39,776 bases of DNA from an uncultured Archangium sp. (GTDB taxonomy: Bacteria > Myxococcota > Myxococcia > Myxococcales > Myxococcaceae), in assembly GCA_946479335.1 (NCBI GenBank), contig CAMLFP010000009.1, positions 1-39,776 on the forward strand, read 5' to 3'. Position 1 is the stretch's first letter, and every line of letters begins with the position of its first letter. A model generated the notes under the pieces. It searched no databases. It saw only the letters and a list, made by a program, of their open reading frames with translations, and had not been told where the DNA came from. Positions 23,487-32,408 of this stretch are shown here, piece after piece. A program made the translations under genes and the position numbers.

Positions 23487-25666
23487 CAGAGCGTCAACAG
23501 CCGGCGGCGAATGGTGAGATCGAACACGCGGCCACCGCGCTCGAAGGTGAGCGTCACCGGCGTGCCCGCTGGCCCGCGAATGCGGCTGACCACCTCGTTG
23601 AGGTTCTTCCCCGCGGTCGGCTCGGCGTTGATGGCCATCACCGCGTCGCCGCTCTGCACGCCCGCGCGCTCCGCCGGGGCGCCTTCGCTGACCTGCGCGA
23701 CGGTGACCTGCCCGTTGCGCAGCTCGAGCGTCATGCCGACGCCTTCGAACTGCTCCACCTCCGGGCGCGCGTTCTGCCCGGCCTTCAAGGGCTCGAGCGA
23801 CACGTCCCACCGGGCGCCGTCGGCAGCGCGGCGCCACTGCTCGCTGAAGCCTTCGCGGGCCACGCGCACATTCGCCGAGCGCGGCACGGGAGGGAGTTGG
23901 TACTCGCCGCGCGCGTCGGTCAGCACCGACACTCGCGAGCTGCGGCCGATCTGCCCGCTGAACGCCTCCACGCGCGCCCCCTGGAGCGGCAGCGAGGTGT
24001 CGCGCGCCAGCACGCGCCCCGAGATGTTCACCGACGACTCGAGCATCAACGTCGCCTGGGCGCCGCCGTCACCGACGGTCACCTCGACGTCTTTGCTGCG
24101 GCCGCGCCCCGCCACCTCGAGGTTCAGCGCCCATCGCCCATGCGCGAGCTCGAGGCGCGCCACGCCGTCGGGCGCGAGCACGAACTGACGCCGCGTCGTG
24201 CCGGTGTCGAGGCTCCGCGCCGAGAGCACGCCGTCGGTGATCGGCTGGCCGGTATCGTCACGCAGGTTCACGACCACCGTGCCGCGCTGGAGTCGCAACA
24301 CCACCTCTTCACCTGCGCGCGCGCGCGCGGTCGCGGAGCCCTCGGGCCCTTCGGCGTCGAGCGTGAGCGGCTCCGGCGGCAGCCCCTCGAAGCGGAACGA
24401 ACCATCAGCCGCGGTGGTGGTGTGCGCGGAGGGCCCTGACCAGCTCCCGGAGCGCCACCGGACGAGCACGCCGGGCGTCGCGGGTTCGACCCGGCCGCGC
24501 AGCACGCCGCCCTCCGGGAGCTCGACGTCCCACGGCACGCCGTCACCGCGATGCTCGAACGGCCCGGCGCTCGCGGTCAGCTCGCCGGCGCGAACCTGCA
24601 GCACGTACTTGCCGCGCGAGAGCCCATCGAAGCGGAACTGCCCGTCAGCCTGCGTCGTCGCGAGCCCCGCCATGTCTTCGGTGAGCGCGTCGATCGCGGA
24701 GAGCTGCGCGCTCGGCACCGGCGCCCCCGCGCGTCGCACCACGCCGGTCGCGCTGATCACCTCACCGGAGTCGAGGACGAGATCGCGCTTCGTCTCTCCC
24801 ACGGCGACGTTCACCACCGGCCCCTTGATGCGCACGCCGCGCACGGTGACCGCCGAGAGCTGGAAGGAGCCCGCCCCACACTCGAGCCGGAACCTGCCGT
24901 CCTTGTCGGTGAACACGTTCTGCGTGCGCTCCCCGTGACGCACGCCCTCCGCGAGTTCTCCCCACACGGTGGCCGCAGAAACCGCGGTACCCGACTCGAG
25001 GACGGTGCCCTCCAGGTACGACGACGGCGTCAGCACCAGCTCCAACTTTCCACCGGAGTTCGCGAGCTCCAGCGAGACCCACTCCGTGCGCGAGAGGTAC
25101 CCCGGCGCGGTGACGTCGAGCCAGGTGTGCGCGCGCGCGCCGGTGAGACGGAAGCGGCCGTCGGCGTCGGTGCGCGCCACGTTGACCGGCGAGACGACCT
25201 GCGCGCCCGCGATCGGTTTCTGCGTCAACAGATCGATCACGCGCCCGGAGATCTGCACCGAGGGCGCGAGGTTCAACGTCAGGCCCTCGACCACCCCGCC
25301 GGGCACGAGCTGAAACGGCCCCTGCACCTCCGACGCAGCCTCCGCGTTCGACGCCGCGAGGTAGCCGACGCCCGACGGCACGTCTTCGAACAAGAACCGC
25401 CCGTCATCGAGCGTCAGCGTCACCAGCGGCGCCGCGGTCTTCAGCGACACGCGCGCGTTGGGCACCGGCTGGCCGTCACGCATGACCACGCCCGAGATCC
25501 GCGCGCCGCGCGGTGCTTCCCGCTGCTGCCGGGGAGGCGCTGTCGCCGCGCTGGGCTCGTCGCTGCGTTGCTCCGGCGGTGCCGACACGTCGTCGTCCGA
25601 GGGCCACGACAGCCACGCGACCAACGCGAACACCAAGAGGACTGACGCGACGACCCACCTGCGCAC
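23486..25666 (-). CDS. Carboxypeptidase-regulatory-like repeat protein with C-terminal PDZ domain
   Basis: A 726-residue envelope protein. An N-terminal hydrophobic helix (VVASVLLVFALVAWLSW, residues 4-20) acts as anchor or signal, followed by a low-complexity linker and about six to seven beta-sandwich repeats of the carboxypeptidase-regulatory-like/CNA-B type, recognised by ISGVV-x-DGQPVPNARV and DDGRFLFEDVPSG-like units. Residues about 642-724 form a PDZ domain (VAQVSEGAPAERAGVQSGDAVMAINAEP). No protease domain is present. Such proteins are common in myxobacterial envelopes; the binding partner is unknown. The start is GTG, with TAAGTC ending 6 nt before it and no Shine-Dalgarno. Confidence 0.88.
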   Translation of the reverse strand: MRRWVVASVLLVFALVAWLSWPSDDDVSAPPEQRSDEPSAATAPPRQQREAPRGARISGVVMRDGQPVPNARVSLKTAAPLVTLTLDDGRFLFEDVPSGVGYLAASNAEAASEVQGPFQLVPGGVVEGLTLNLAPSVQISGRVIDLLTQKPIAGAQVVSPVNVARTDADGRFRLTGARAHTWLDVTAPGYLSRTEWVSLELANSGGKLELVLTPSSYLEGTVLESGTAVSAATVWGELAEGVRHGERTQNVFTDKDGRFRLECGAGSFQLSAVTVRGVRIKGPVVNVAVGETKRDLVLDSGEVISATGVVRRAGAPVPSAQLSAIDALTEDMAGLATTQADGQFRFDGLSRGKYVLQVRAGELTASAGPFEHRGDGVPWDVELPEGGVLRGRVEPATPGVLVRWRSGSWSGPSAHTTTAADGSFRFEGLPPEPLTLDAEGPEGSATARARAGEEVVLRLQRGTVVVNLRDDTGQPITDGVLSARSLDTGTTRRQFVLAPDGVARLELAHGRWALNLEVAGRGRSKDVEVTVGDGGAQATLMLESSVNISGRVLARDTSLPLQGARVEAFSGQIGRSSRVSVLTDARGEYQLPPVPRSANVRVAREGFSEQWRRAADGARWDVSLEPLKAGQNARPEVEQFEGVGMTLELRNGQVTVAQVSEGAPAERAGVQSGDAVMAINAEPTAGKNLNEVVSRIRGPAGTPVTLTFERGGRVFDLTIRRRLLTL

Positions 25667-25705
25667 GGGGCCGACTTACCGCAACTCACGCCCCCGGCGG
25701 ACCTG

Positions 25706-28700
25706 TCACTTCTTGCTGCGGCCGGGGTCCGTCGCCTCTTCCTCGAGGATGAGGATCTCCTCCGTGCCCGAGAACGGCTCGTCTTCGTCTTCGAGCTGCC
25801 CGACGACCACCTCGGGCTTGTCGACCAACGGCGGCACCACGGGGGCGGCGCTCACCGGCGCGATCGTGGGCGGCGGCGGGGCCGACGGTGCCGGCGCGGC
25901 CTTCGCCCGGGTCAGCTCGAGTTCGAGGGCCTCCACGCGCGCGGCGAGGCGCTCCCGCTCCTGCTCCAGCAGCTCGGCCTCGGCCTTCGCCTCCGAGAGA
26001 TCCTCCTGGGCGGTGTGGGCCTGGTGCTGGAGATCGCCGTACTTCACGCGCAGCGCCAGCAGCAGCTCCTCGGCCTGTTGGCGCGCGGCCTGGGCAGCGG
26101 CGACGTCGTTCTTCGCCGTGGTGCGGGCGATCTCGAGCTCCGCCTCCAGCTCCGGGAGCCGCCGGCGCAGCCCCGACACCGCGTCATCGCTGGTGGGCGA
26201 GGCGCGCTGGGCTTCGGCGAGCTGCGCCTCGAGCAGCGTGGTGCGGTTGCGGAGCTCGGTGAGCTCCTCTTCATTCGTCAGGCGCGCCTCACGCAGCCGC
26301 GTCGCCTCGGCCTCGGTGACCCGGGCCTTCTCACGGAGCGCGCGCAGCTCGCCTTCGAGCGCCTCGCGCCCGGAGCTGGCCTCCTTGTGCGCCGCCTCCG
26401 CTTCGGCCTGCGCGGCCTTCGCCTGCGCCAGCACCAGCTCCGCGTCGCGGAGCTGCCGCTTCATCTCGCGATCGGACACGCCCAGCGTCGACACCTGCGC
26501 GATGGCGTTCTGCAGCTGCCCTTCGAGCTCATTCACCCGCTCGCGGAGCTGCTCCAGCTCGGGCTGGGTGCCCTTGAGTTGCTGCAGCTCCCCTTCCAGC
26601 TCGGGGATTCGATCTCGCAGGCGCGTCAGCTCACCTTCCAGCTGCGCGCGCGCGTCGTTGGCGGCCTTCGATTCGCCGCCGGCCTGCGCGAGCGACTTGC
26701 GGAGGTCGTCGAGCTCCTTCCACAGCGTGTCGAGTTCCTTCTGCGCAGCGAGCTTGCCGACCTGGTGCCCGCGCGCCTCCGACTGCGCGCGCTCCGCGGC
26801 GACCTTGAACTCCTGACGCTGCTTCTCCAGCGCCTCGTACTTCTCGTTCGCGATGCGCTGCGTGGCCTCGGTCTCCGCGAGGTGCGCTTCGATCGACGCC
26901 TGAAGCCGGGCGCGCTGCTTCTCGACCTCCCCGGTCCGCGTCTCGGCAGTGGCGATGTCGCGCTTGAGCTCTTCCTCCCGGGCCTGGAGCGCGCGCTGCG
27001 CCTCCTCCCGGTGCTTCGCGAGGCTCTCCTGGTAGCCGCGGGCCTGCTCTTCGAACGCCGCTTCCTGCTGGGTGCGCAGCGCCTTGAGCTTCTCTTCGTG
27101 CTCCGCGTGCTTCTCGTCGAGGGCCTTGCGCGACGCCTCGCGGGTGGCCTCCAGCTCGGCCTGCCGCTCCGCCAGCGCGCGGGCCGACGCCTCACGGGCA
27201 GCGGTGAGCTCCGCCTCTTTCTCCGCAAGCGCGCGCGTCGAGGCTTCCTGTGCCGCGGAGAGCTCGGCCTGGTGCGCCTCGTGTGCCTTGCGGGCTGACT
27301 CGCGCACGGCCTCGAGCTCCTCGCGCGCCGCGGCGAGGCTGCCGTTGAGGATGCCGTGCGCCGCCTTGAGCGAGTCGAGCTCCGCGTCGAGGGCGGCCAG
27401 CTTCTGCGCCGAGTCCTGCTGCAGCGCCTCGGCCTTCTCGCGGAGGTCGCGCTCGCCATCCCGCACGGAGATGGTCTCTTCCAGCTCCATGCGCACGTGC
27501 TCGGCCTCGCTCATCGCGGTGGCCAGCGACTGCGAGAGCTGCGTCTTCTCCTCTTCGAGGCGCAGCAACCGGGCGGTGGTGGTGTCGAGCCCCTCGCTGC
27601 GCTCCTTCAGCGCCTCCTCCAAGCGCTCGACCTGCGCCTTGCGTTCATCGCGCGCGTGCTCCGCCGCCGACGCGCGCTCGCGCAGCTCCTCCAGCTCGCG
27701 CTCCAACGTGGCGATGCGCTGTTGCGCCCGTTGCACCTCTTCTTCAGCGCGATCTGCGCGGGCGTTGGCGTCTGCGAGCGCGGCGCGCGTCGTCTCGTGC
27801 GTCGCCTGCTCGGCGGCAAAGCGCTCGGCCAACGCCCCGCCGCGCGTCGACGCTTCGGTCAACGACTCGCGGGTGGCCTCCAGCTCGGAAGCCAACCGCT
27901 CGCGGTCGGCCTTCACCGCGCCCAGCTCATCGCTCTGGGCCGTGAGGTTCTTCTGCGCGACCTCGACCAGCGCCTGCAGCGCGTCGCGGGCCTCGGTCAC
28001 CTCCGCGCGCGCCCGCCGCTCCGACTCCAGCGCGCCGGTCAGCTCGTCACGAGTTCGCGCGAGCGACGCGTGGGTCTCACGCAGCTGCTCCAGCTCGCTC
28101 CGCGTGGAGTCGAAGTCCTGGCGGGTGCTCGCGAGCGTCACCTCCAGCGCGCCGCGCGCGGTGCGCTCCTGCTCGAGCTCGGCGGTGGTGGCGCTCAACG
28201 AGCGCTGCGCCTGGTCGCGTTCGCCGGAGAGCGCCGCCTCGGCCTCGCGGGCCCGCTCGAGATCGCTGCGCGTCTCCCGCAGCGCCGCCTCCGCCGCGGA
28301 GCGCTCCGTCTGCTCGCGCGCGAGTGACGCTTCCGTCTCCCGCAGGCGCTCCTGCGCACGGGTGAACTCGGCCTCGCGCTCGTCGAGCGCGACCTTGAGC
28401 GCGCGCTCCTGCGACGAGGCGTCTCGCGAGGTGCGATCCAGCTCCGCGCGCGCGGCGGCCAGGGAGCCCTCGAGCGCCGAGAGCTTTTCGGCCTGCGCTT
28501 CGGCGCGTTCGCTGAGTTCCGTGAGGCGCGAGCCCTGCTCTCCGCGGACCTTCTCGACATCGGCCAGCGCGCCGCGGAGATCCTCGCGCTCCGTCAGCAG
28601 CGCCTCGCGGTCGTCGCCGATATCCTTGAGGCGCGCCACGTCGGCGGCGTGCGCCTGCTCGAGCTGGGCGATCTGCTTCTCGAGTTCGCGAATCGCCGCG

Positions 28701-30586
28701 CGATCGTCGTCGACCACCTGCGTGAGGCGCTCGGCGTTCTGGCGCGAGATGCGCAGCTGCTCTTCGAGATCGCTCGCGGTGGTCCGCGCGGCGTTGAGGG
28801 CGCTCTCGAGCGACGCGACCTGCACGCTGATCTCGCGGAGCTTCTGATCGCGCTGGAGTTCGACCGCCGCGAGCTTCGACTCGAGCCCCGCGTACTGGCC
28901 GGTCAGCTTCGCGAGCTGCGTGTCGGTGTCGGTGAATCGGAGCGCGTGCTCCTCGGTCGCCTGCCGCCAGCGCTCTTCCGACGCCTTCGCGGCGGTCAGC
29001 TCAGCCTGGAGCCGCTCGAGCGCCGCCTTCACCTCCGCGGCTTCGGTCTCCACTGCCGCGCGCTCGGCGACCTTGTGTTCCACCTCGGCGTTCAGCGAGC
29101 GGACCTGCGCCTCCGCCCGTTCGAGCGCCGCCTCGAGGCCACGACGCGTCTCCGCTTCGACGTCGAGCGAGCGCACCGCAGAAACCCGATCCGCCTCCTT
29201 GCGCGACACCTCTTCACGGGCGTCGGCGAGCTGCTTGCGCAGATCGGCGAAGCCCGCCTCGAGCCCCTCGATGGCCTTGAGCGATTCGCTGCGGGCCTCG
29301 GCGAGCTTGAGCTCCCGCTCCTTCGCTTCAGCGAGCGCGGCCTCGTGCCCGCCGGTCGCCTCCTTGAGGCGCTCGATGGCGATGCGGGTGCGCTCGTGCT
29401 GCACGCGCTCGGAGGCCGCTTCGTCCTGCACCCGGCGGAGCTCTTCGTAGGCCTTCGCCAGACGGAGCCGGCCGTCCTCCAACTGCCCGGCGAGCTCTTC
29501 GCGGCGCGCGCGCTCGAGGCGCACCGACTCCTGCGCGGCGAGCGCGGTGACGGCGGCGTCCTTCTGCTGACGAGAGAGCGCTTCGAGTTCATTGCGCGCG
29601 GCGGTGACGCGCCCCTCCGCGTCGATGGCGCGCTCCCGGGCGACCTGGAGCTCCGCCTCGACCTGCCGCACGCGCATCGCGAGATCTTCGCGATCGCGCA
29701 GCACCTCGGGGCGATCGCGCTGCGACTCGAGCTGCGCGGTCAGGCGTGCGACGGCCTCCTTCGTCGCCTCCAATTGCTGGCGCGTCTCGCTGAGATCGCC
29801 TTCACGCGCCTGGAGCTCCGCGGTCTTCTTCTGCAGCACTTCCTTCAGGCGCTCGGTGCGATCGCGCCAGTCACGCGCGCGGTTCGCGGCGTCTTCCAGC
29901 TTTCCACCCGTGAACGCGAGCGGCTCCGGCGGCAGCTGCACCCAGGTGGGGTCGAAGTTGCGCACCTCTTCATGGCCGGCGAGCACCACGTAGTACGCGG
30001 CCTCACTGAGCCCCGCGAGCGAGCCATCGACCTGCAACCCTTCGCCACGCTCGAACGCCAGCTGGTACCCGAGCACGGGCGACTGCGTCGCGACGTCGAC
30101 CGACTTGAAGTGCACCGTCAGCGCGTCGAGCAACTGTCCGTAGGTCGGGAGCGCCTCGTTGTCTTCGGGGTCGAGCACGTTCGCCAACGCGAGCCCGGCC
30201 GGGTTGCGCAGGCCACCCATCAGGTAGCCGTTCTTCGCGACGAGGCGCGCGACCTCCGCCATCAACTCCGGCGCGCGAACGTACGGCGCGAGATCGGAGA
30301 CGATGACCAGGTCGAAGCTGCCCGCCTCGAAGTCGTCGAAGACCGTGGCGCGGAAGCGGAGGTTCGGCCCCGCGAACTTCGACTGCGCGGCCTGCACCGC
30401 GGCGACGTCGGCGTCGGCGGCCACCACGATGCGCGCGCCGCGCGTGGCGAGGAACTGCGCCGATTGACCCAGCGTGGAGGCGACCGCGCCGATCTCCAAC
30501 ACCCGCCGGCGCGCGACGAGGCTCTCGGCGAAGATGTACCGCGGCAGTAACTCGCTCTGCCCCAGGCGCTTGAAGGTCGATGACAC
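25706..30586 (-). CDS. Giant coiled-coil protein with degenerate methyltransferase-like N-terminal domain
   Basis: About 1,626 residues. Residues 1-230 resemble a class I SAM-dependent methyltransferase (RRRVLEIGAVAST, IVVAADAD, FDLVIVSDLAPYV), but motif I reads E31-I-G33-A-V-A and lacks the GxG glycines, so SAM binding is doubtful. Residues about 250-1560 are nearly uninterrupted heptad coiled coil (Glu/Ala/Leu/Arg/Gln-rich), including three tandem 18-residue repeats at about 1107-1160. A Pro-rich stretch (APSAPPPPTIAP) and an acidic tail with EEILILEEE close the protein. GTG 30586 is preferred to TTG 30625 because the TTG coincides with the -35 box of a promoter. Resembles AglZ/FrzS-type polar proteins only in plan (degenerate enzyme-like head plus long coil). 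A cytoskeletal or polarity role is inference. Confidence 0.88.
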   Translation of the reverse strand: MSSTFKRLGQSELLPRYIFAESLVARRRVLEIGAVASTLGQSAQFLATRGARIVVAADADVAAVQAAQSKFAGPNLRFRATVFDDFEAGSFDLVIVSDLAPYVRAPELMAEVARLVAKNGYLMGGLRNPAGLALANVLDPEDNEALPTYGQLLDALTVHFKSVDVATQSPVLGYQLAFERGEGLQVDGSLAGLSEAAYYVVLAGHEEVRNFDPTWVQLPPEPLAFTGGKLEDAANRARDWRDRTERLKEVLQKKTAELQAREGDLSETRQQLEATKEAVARLTAQLESQRDRPEVLRDREDLAMRVRQVEAELQVARERAIDAEGRVTAARNELEALSRQQKDAAVTALAAQESVRLERARREELAGQLEDGRLRLAKAYEELRRVQDEAASERVQHERTRIAIERLKEATGGHEAALAEAKERELKLAEARSESLKAIEGLEAGFADLRKQLADAREEVSRKEADRVSAVRSLDVEAETRRGLEAALERAEAQVRSLNAEVEHKVAERAAVETEAAEVKAALERLQAELTAAKASEERWRQATEEHALRFTDTDTQLAKLTGQYAGLESKLAAVELQRDQKLREISVQVASLESALNAARTTASDLEEQLRISRQNAERLTQVVDDDRAAIRELEKQIAQLEQAHAADVARLKDIGDDREALLTEREDLRGALADVEKVRGEQGSRLTELSERAEAQAEKLSALEGSLAAARAELDRTSRDASSQERALKVALDEREAEFTRAQERLRETEASLAREQTERSAAEAALRETRSDLERAREAEAALSGERDQAQRSLSATTAELEQERTARGALEVTLASTRQDFDSTRSELEQLRETHASLARTRDELTGALESERRARAEVTEARDALQALVEVAQKNLTAQSDELGAVKADRERLASELEATRESLTEASTRGGALAERFAAEQATHETTRAALADANARADRAEEEVQRAQQRIATLERELEELRERASAAEHARDERKAQVERLEEALKERSEGLDTTTARLLRLEEEKTQLSQSLATAMSEAEHVRMELEETISVRDGERDLREKAEALQQDSAQKLAALDAELDSLKAAHGILNGSLAAAREELEAVRESARKAHEAHQAELSAAQEASTRALAEKEAELTAAREASARALAERQAELEATREASRKALDEKHAEHEEKLKALRTQQEAAFEEQARGYQESLAKHREEAQRALQAREEELKRDIATAETRTGEVEKQRARLQASIEAHLAETEATQRIANEKYEALEKQRQEFKVAAERAQSEARGHQVGKLAAQKELDTLWKELDDLRKSLAQAGGESKAANDARAQLEGELTRLRDRIPELEGELQQLKGTQPELEQLRERVNELEGQLQNAIAQVSTLGVSDREMKRQLRDAELVLAQAKAAQAEAEAAHKEASSGREALEGELRALREKARVTEAEATRLREARLTNEEELTELRNRTTLLEAQLAEAQRASPTSDDAVSGLRRRLPELEAELEIARTTAKNDVAAAQAARQQAEELLLALRVKYGDLQHQAHTAQEDLSEAKAEAELLEQERERLAARVEALELELTRAKAAPAPSAPPPPTIAPVSAAPVVPPLVDKPEVVVGQLEDEDEPFSGTEEILILEEEATDPGRSKK
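27107..27268 (-). repeat. Three tandem 54-bp repeats in the coiled-coil gene
   Basis: Units at 27215-27268, 27161-27214 and 27107-27160 encode AELSAAQEASTRALAEKE, AELTAAREASARALAERQ and AELEATREASRKALDEKH. An 18-residue period is not a multiple of 7, so it sits on top of, or interrupts, the heptad register. Confidence 0.8.
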
Positions 30587-30597
30587 GCTGGGCTGGG

Positions 30598-30625
30598 AGT
30601 GTACCCCCGGGAGATCACCCGCCAA
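30598..30625 (-). promoter_or_regulatory. Promoter of the giant coiled-coil gene
   Basis: TTGGCG (30620-30625) and TACACT (30598-30603), spacer 16 nt on the - strand; the -10 box ends 11 nt before GTG 30586. No Shine-Dalgarno precedes that GTG. Confidence 0.5.
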
Positions 30626-30637
30626 GTTCCCGGCCGG

Positions 30638-31012
30638 TCACTCGACCACCGCGAGACAACCACCGGTCGCCTCGGCGCCGTTGAGGCGTCGTGAGAGCAG
30701 ACCGCCGTCGCGCGCGGTGAGCGTCGTGTCGCCCTCGCGGAAGGTGAACGCGCCGCAGTCGTCGGAGTACCCGGCGAAGCCTCCGCGCGTCACCTCGAGG
30801 TTGATCGTGAAGCGGCCTGACGTGTCTGTCATGGCGCCCGCGTCAGCGGGCCCGGTGCAGGTGGCGATCACGCCGCTCGCGACGCCGCCGTCAGGGCGCC
30901 GCAGATCACAGCTCAACGTCTCGGTATTCGTGGTCACGCACGCGTCTGGCCCGAGACAGGGGGTGCAGCCGGAGCCGAACAACGCCGCGATCATCAAGAG
31001 GGTCCTGGTCAT
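30638..31012 (-). CDS. Small cysteine-rich putative lipoprotein
   Basis: A 124-residue protein with a short signal sequence MTRTLLMIAALFGSGC; the lipobox-like GSGC lacks the usual Leu at -3, so lipidation at Cys16 is likely but not certain. The mature part has six further cysteines (probably disulphides) and a small beta-rich core with DTSGRFTINLEVTRGGFAGY, reminiscent of a single carboxypeptidase-regulatory-like repeat. No known family. It precedes the coiled-coil gene on the same strand by about 50 nt and is divergent from the membrane protein at 31089. Function unknown. Confidence 0.75.
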   Translation of the reverse strand: MTRTLLMIAALFGSGCTPCLGPDACVTTNTETLSCDLRRPDGGVASGVIATCTGPADAGAMTDTSGRFTINLEVTRGGFAGYSDDCGAFTFREGDTTLTARDGGLLSRRLNGAEATGGCLAVVE

Positions 31013-31076
31013 GCGCGCTCCCGCAGCAAGAGCCGCGCCGCGTCTCGCCGCAATGGGCCCGCGGCGCCGCGCGTAC

Positions 31077-31082
31077 TACCTT
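31077..31082 (+). promoter_or_regulatory. Possible -10 box, leaderless start at 31089
   Basis: TACCTT lies exactly 6 nt before the ATG at 31089; no Shine-Dalgarno and no clear -35 in the very GC-rich flank. Confidence 0.3.
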
Positions 31083-31088
31083 GCACGC

Positions 31089-31865
31089 ATGAGCAACGAG
31101 ACCTCCTTCGGCACCCGGCTGGCGCGCGCGTTCCGCAACCTCGTGATCTTCAGCCTCGTGGTGGGCTGCGCGGGCGCGGCGGTGTACGCGCTGTCGCTGG
31201 TGAACTCGCGCACCTATTCGCTCGAGGTCCGCGGCACCCAACTGCTGGTGATGAAGGGCAAGATGCTGCCCACCGGCGCCGAGCCGTGGCTGCCGTCGGA
31301 GCCCTCGCTCGCCGATGCGTACGCGCCGGTGGAGCTCGACCCCTCCGCGCCCGTGTCGGCCGTCACCGGCCGCCGCTTCGATGATCGCGATCAGCTCGAT
31401 CGCGCGCTCTTCACGGTGCTGGAGGCGCAGGCGCGACCGCGGCTGGAGTCGAACGACGGCAAGGCGCTCGACCAGGGCCTCGCCTTCGTGCGCCGCGCCG
31501 AGAAGCTCAGCGGGCTCTCCGATGATCAGCGCGCGTCACTCAAGAAGATGCAGAGCGACGTCGCGTACTTCCTCGCGCGGGTGCGCCTCGACGACGCGCG
31601 CAAGCAGCTCGAAGAGGCGCTGGCGCAGCTCAAGATCGCCGCGGAGTCAGACTCGAAGTCGAAGTCGCAGGCCGCGCTGATGCTGCTGGCCGTCGAGCCG
31701 CAGGTGAAGCTGCTCTCCACCACGCTGCGCGCGACGACGCTCACCGCGGGCGATGGGTTGACCAAGGCGCTGGAGCCGCAGCTCCAGCAGCTCTTCGAGT
31801 CGCTCAACAAGGCGGTGGAGAAGCCCGCGCCTGCGCCCGCCCCTGCGCCGACGCCCGCGCCGTAG
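31089..31865 (+). CDS. Single-pass membrane protein of unknown function
   Basis: A 258-residue protein with one N-terminal membrane helix (LVIFSLVVGCAGAAVYALSLV, about residues 19-39), a short beta-like segment (YSLEVRGTQLLVMKGKMLP), then a predominantly helical region (residues about 90-240, with VRLDDARKQLEEALAQLKIAAES) and a Pro/Ala tail of repeated AP units. No recognised family. The open frame extends upstream, but ATG 31089 sits at the start of the recognisable protein and has a -10-like box 6 nt before. It is convergent with hpt, whose stop abuts its TAG directly. Function unknown. Confidence 0.8.
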   Translation: MSNETSFGTRLARAFRNLVIFSLVVGCAGAAVYALSLVNSRTYSLEVRGTQLLVMKGKMLPTGAEPWLPSEPSLADAYAPVELDPSAPVSAVTGRRFDDRDQLDRALFTVLEAQARPRLESNDGKALDQGLAFVRRAEKLSGLSDDQRASLKKMQSDVAYFLARVRLDDARKQLEEALAQLKIAAESDSKSKSQAALMLLAVEPQVKLLSTTLRATTLTAGDGLTKALEPQLQQLFESLNKAVEKPAPAPAPAPTPAP

Positions 31866-32399
31866 TCAGTCGGTGCGCATCACGCCGACGAACGGCAGGT
31901 TGCGGTACTTCTCGCCGTAGTCGAGGCCGTAGCCGACGACGAAGCGGTCTTCGATGACGAAGCCCTTGTAGTCGACGCCGACCTTCACCTTCGCGCGCGA
32001 CGGCTTCTCGAGCAGCGTGGCGACCTTCACCGACGCCGGGTGCCGCGCGGTGAAGTTGTCGATCAAGAACTTCATCGTCAAACCGGTGTCGATGATGTCT
32101 TCGACCAGCAGTACGTGGCGGTTGTGCACCGGCTTGCTCACGTCGTGCGTGACGCGCACCTCGCCGGTGGTCTCGGTGCCGCCCTGGTAGCTGGAGACGC
32201 CCATCAGCTCGATGGTCAGCGGCAGGTCGATGTGCTTCGCGAGATCGGTGAGGAAGAACACCGAGCCCTTCATGATGCCCACCAGCGTGAGGTCTTTCCC
32301 GCGGTAGTCCTGCGTGATCTGCGCGCCCAGCTCGGCGACCCGCTTCTGGATCTGCTCCGCGCCGATCATCACCTCGACGAACTCTTCGTAGAAAGCCAT
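31866..32399 (-). CDS. hpt: Hypoxanthine phosphoribosyltransferase
   Basis: A 177-residue type I phosphoribosyltransferase that salvages hypoxanthine (and often guanine) with PRPP to IMP/GMP in the cytoplasm. The PRPP-binding loop is VLLVEDIIDTGLTM, preceded by LVGIMKGSVFFLTDLAKHI and followed by KGFVIEDRFVVGYGLDYGEKYRNLP, all characteristic of bacterial Hpt. Length is normal. An AGGA lies about 8 nt before the ATG. It follows the uracil phosphoribosyltransferase gene by 9 nt, giving a thymidine kinase-uracil-hypoxanthine salvage operon. Confidence 0.96.
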   Translation of the reverse strand: MAFYEEFVEVMIGAEQIQKRVAELGAQITQDYRGKDLTLVGIMKGSVFFLTDLAKHIDLPLTIELMGVSSYQGGTETTGEVRVTHDVSKPVHNRHVLLVEDIIDTGLTMKFLIDNFTARHPASVKVATLLEKPSRAKVKVGVDYKGFVIEDRFVVGYGLDYGEKYRNLPFVGVMRTD

Positions 32400-32408
32400 G
32401 GAGGGTCC

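Noticed and set aside
26015..30550. Several long + strand open frames opposite the coiled-coil gene (for example 27072-28847 and 28649-30550)
   Set aside because: Ser/Arg/Ala- or Leu/Arg/Glu-rich translations mirror the repetitive coiled-coil codons; no independent start signals or domains.
30587..30625. TTG 30625 as start of the coiled-coil gene
   Set aside because: The TTG is the beginning of a -35 hexamer with a matching TACACT 16 nt downstream; translation from 30625 would require a transcript starting farther upstream.
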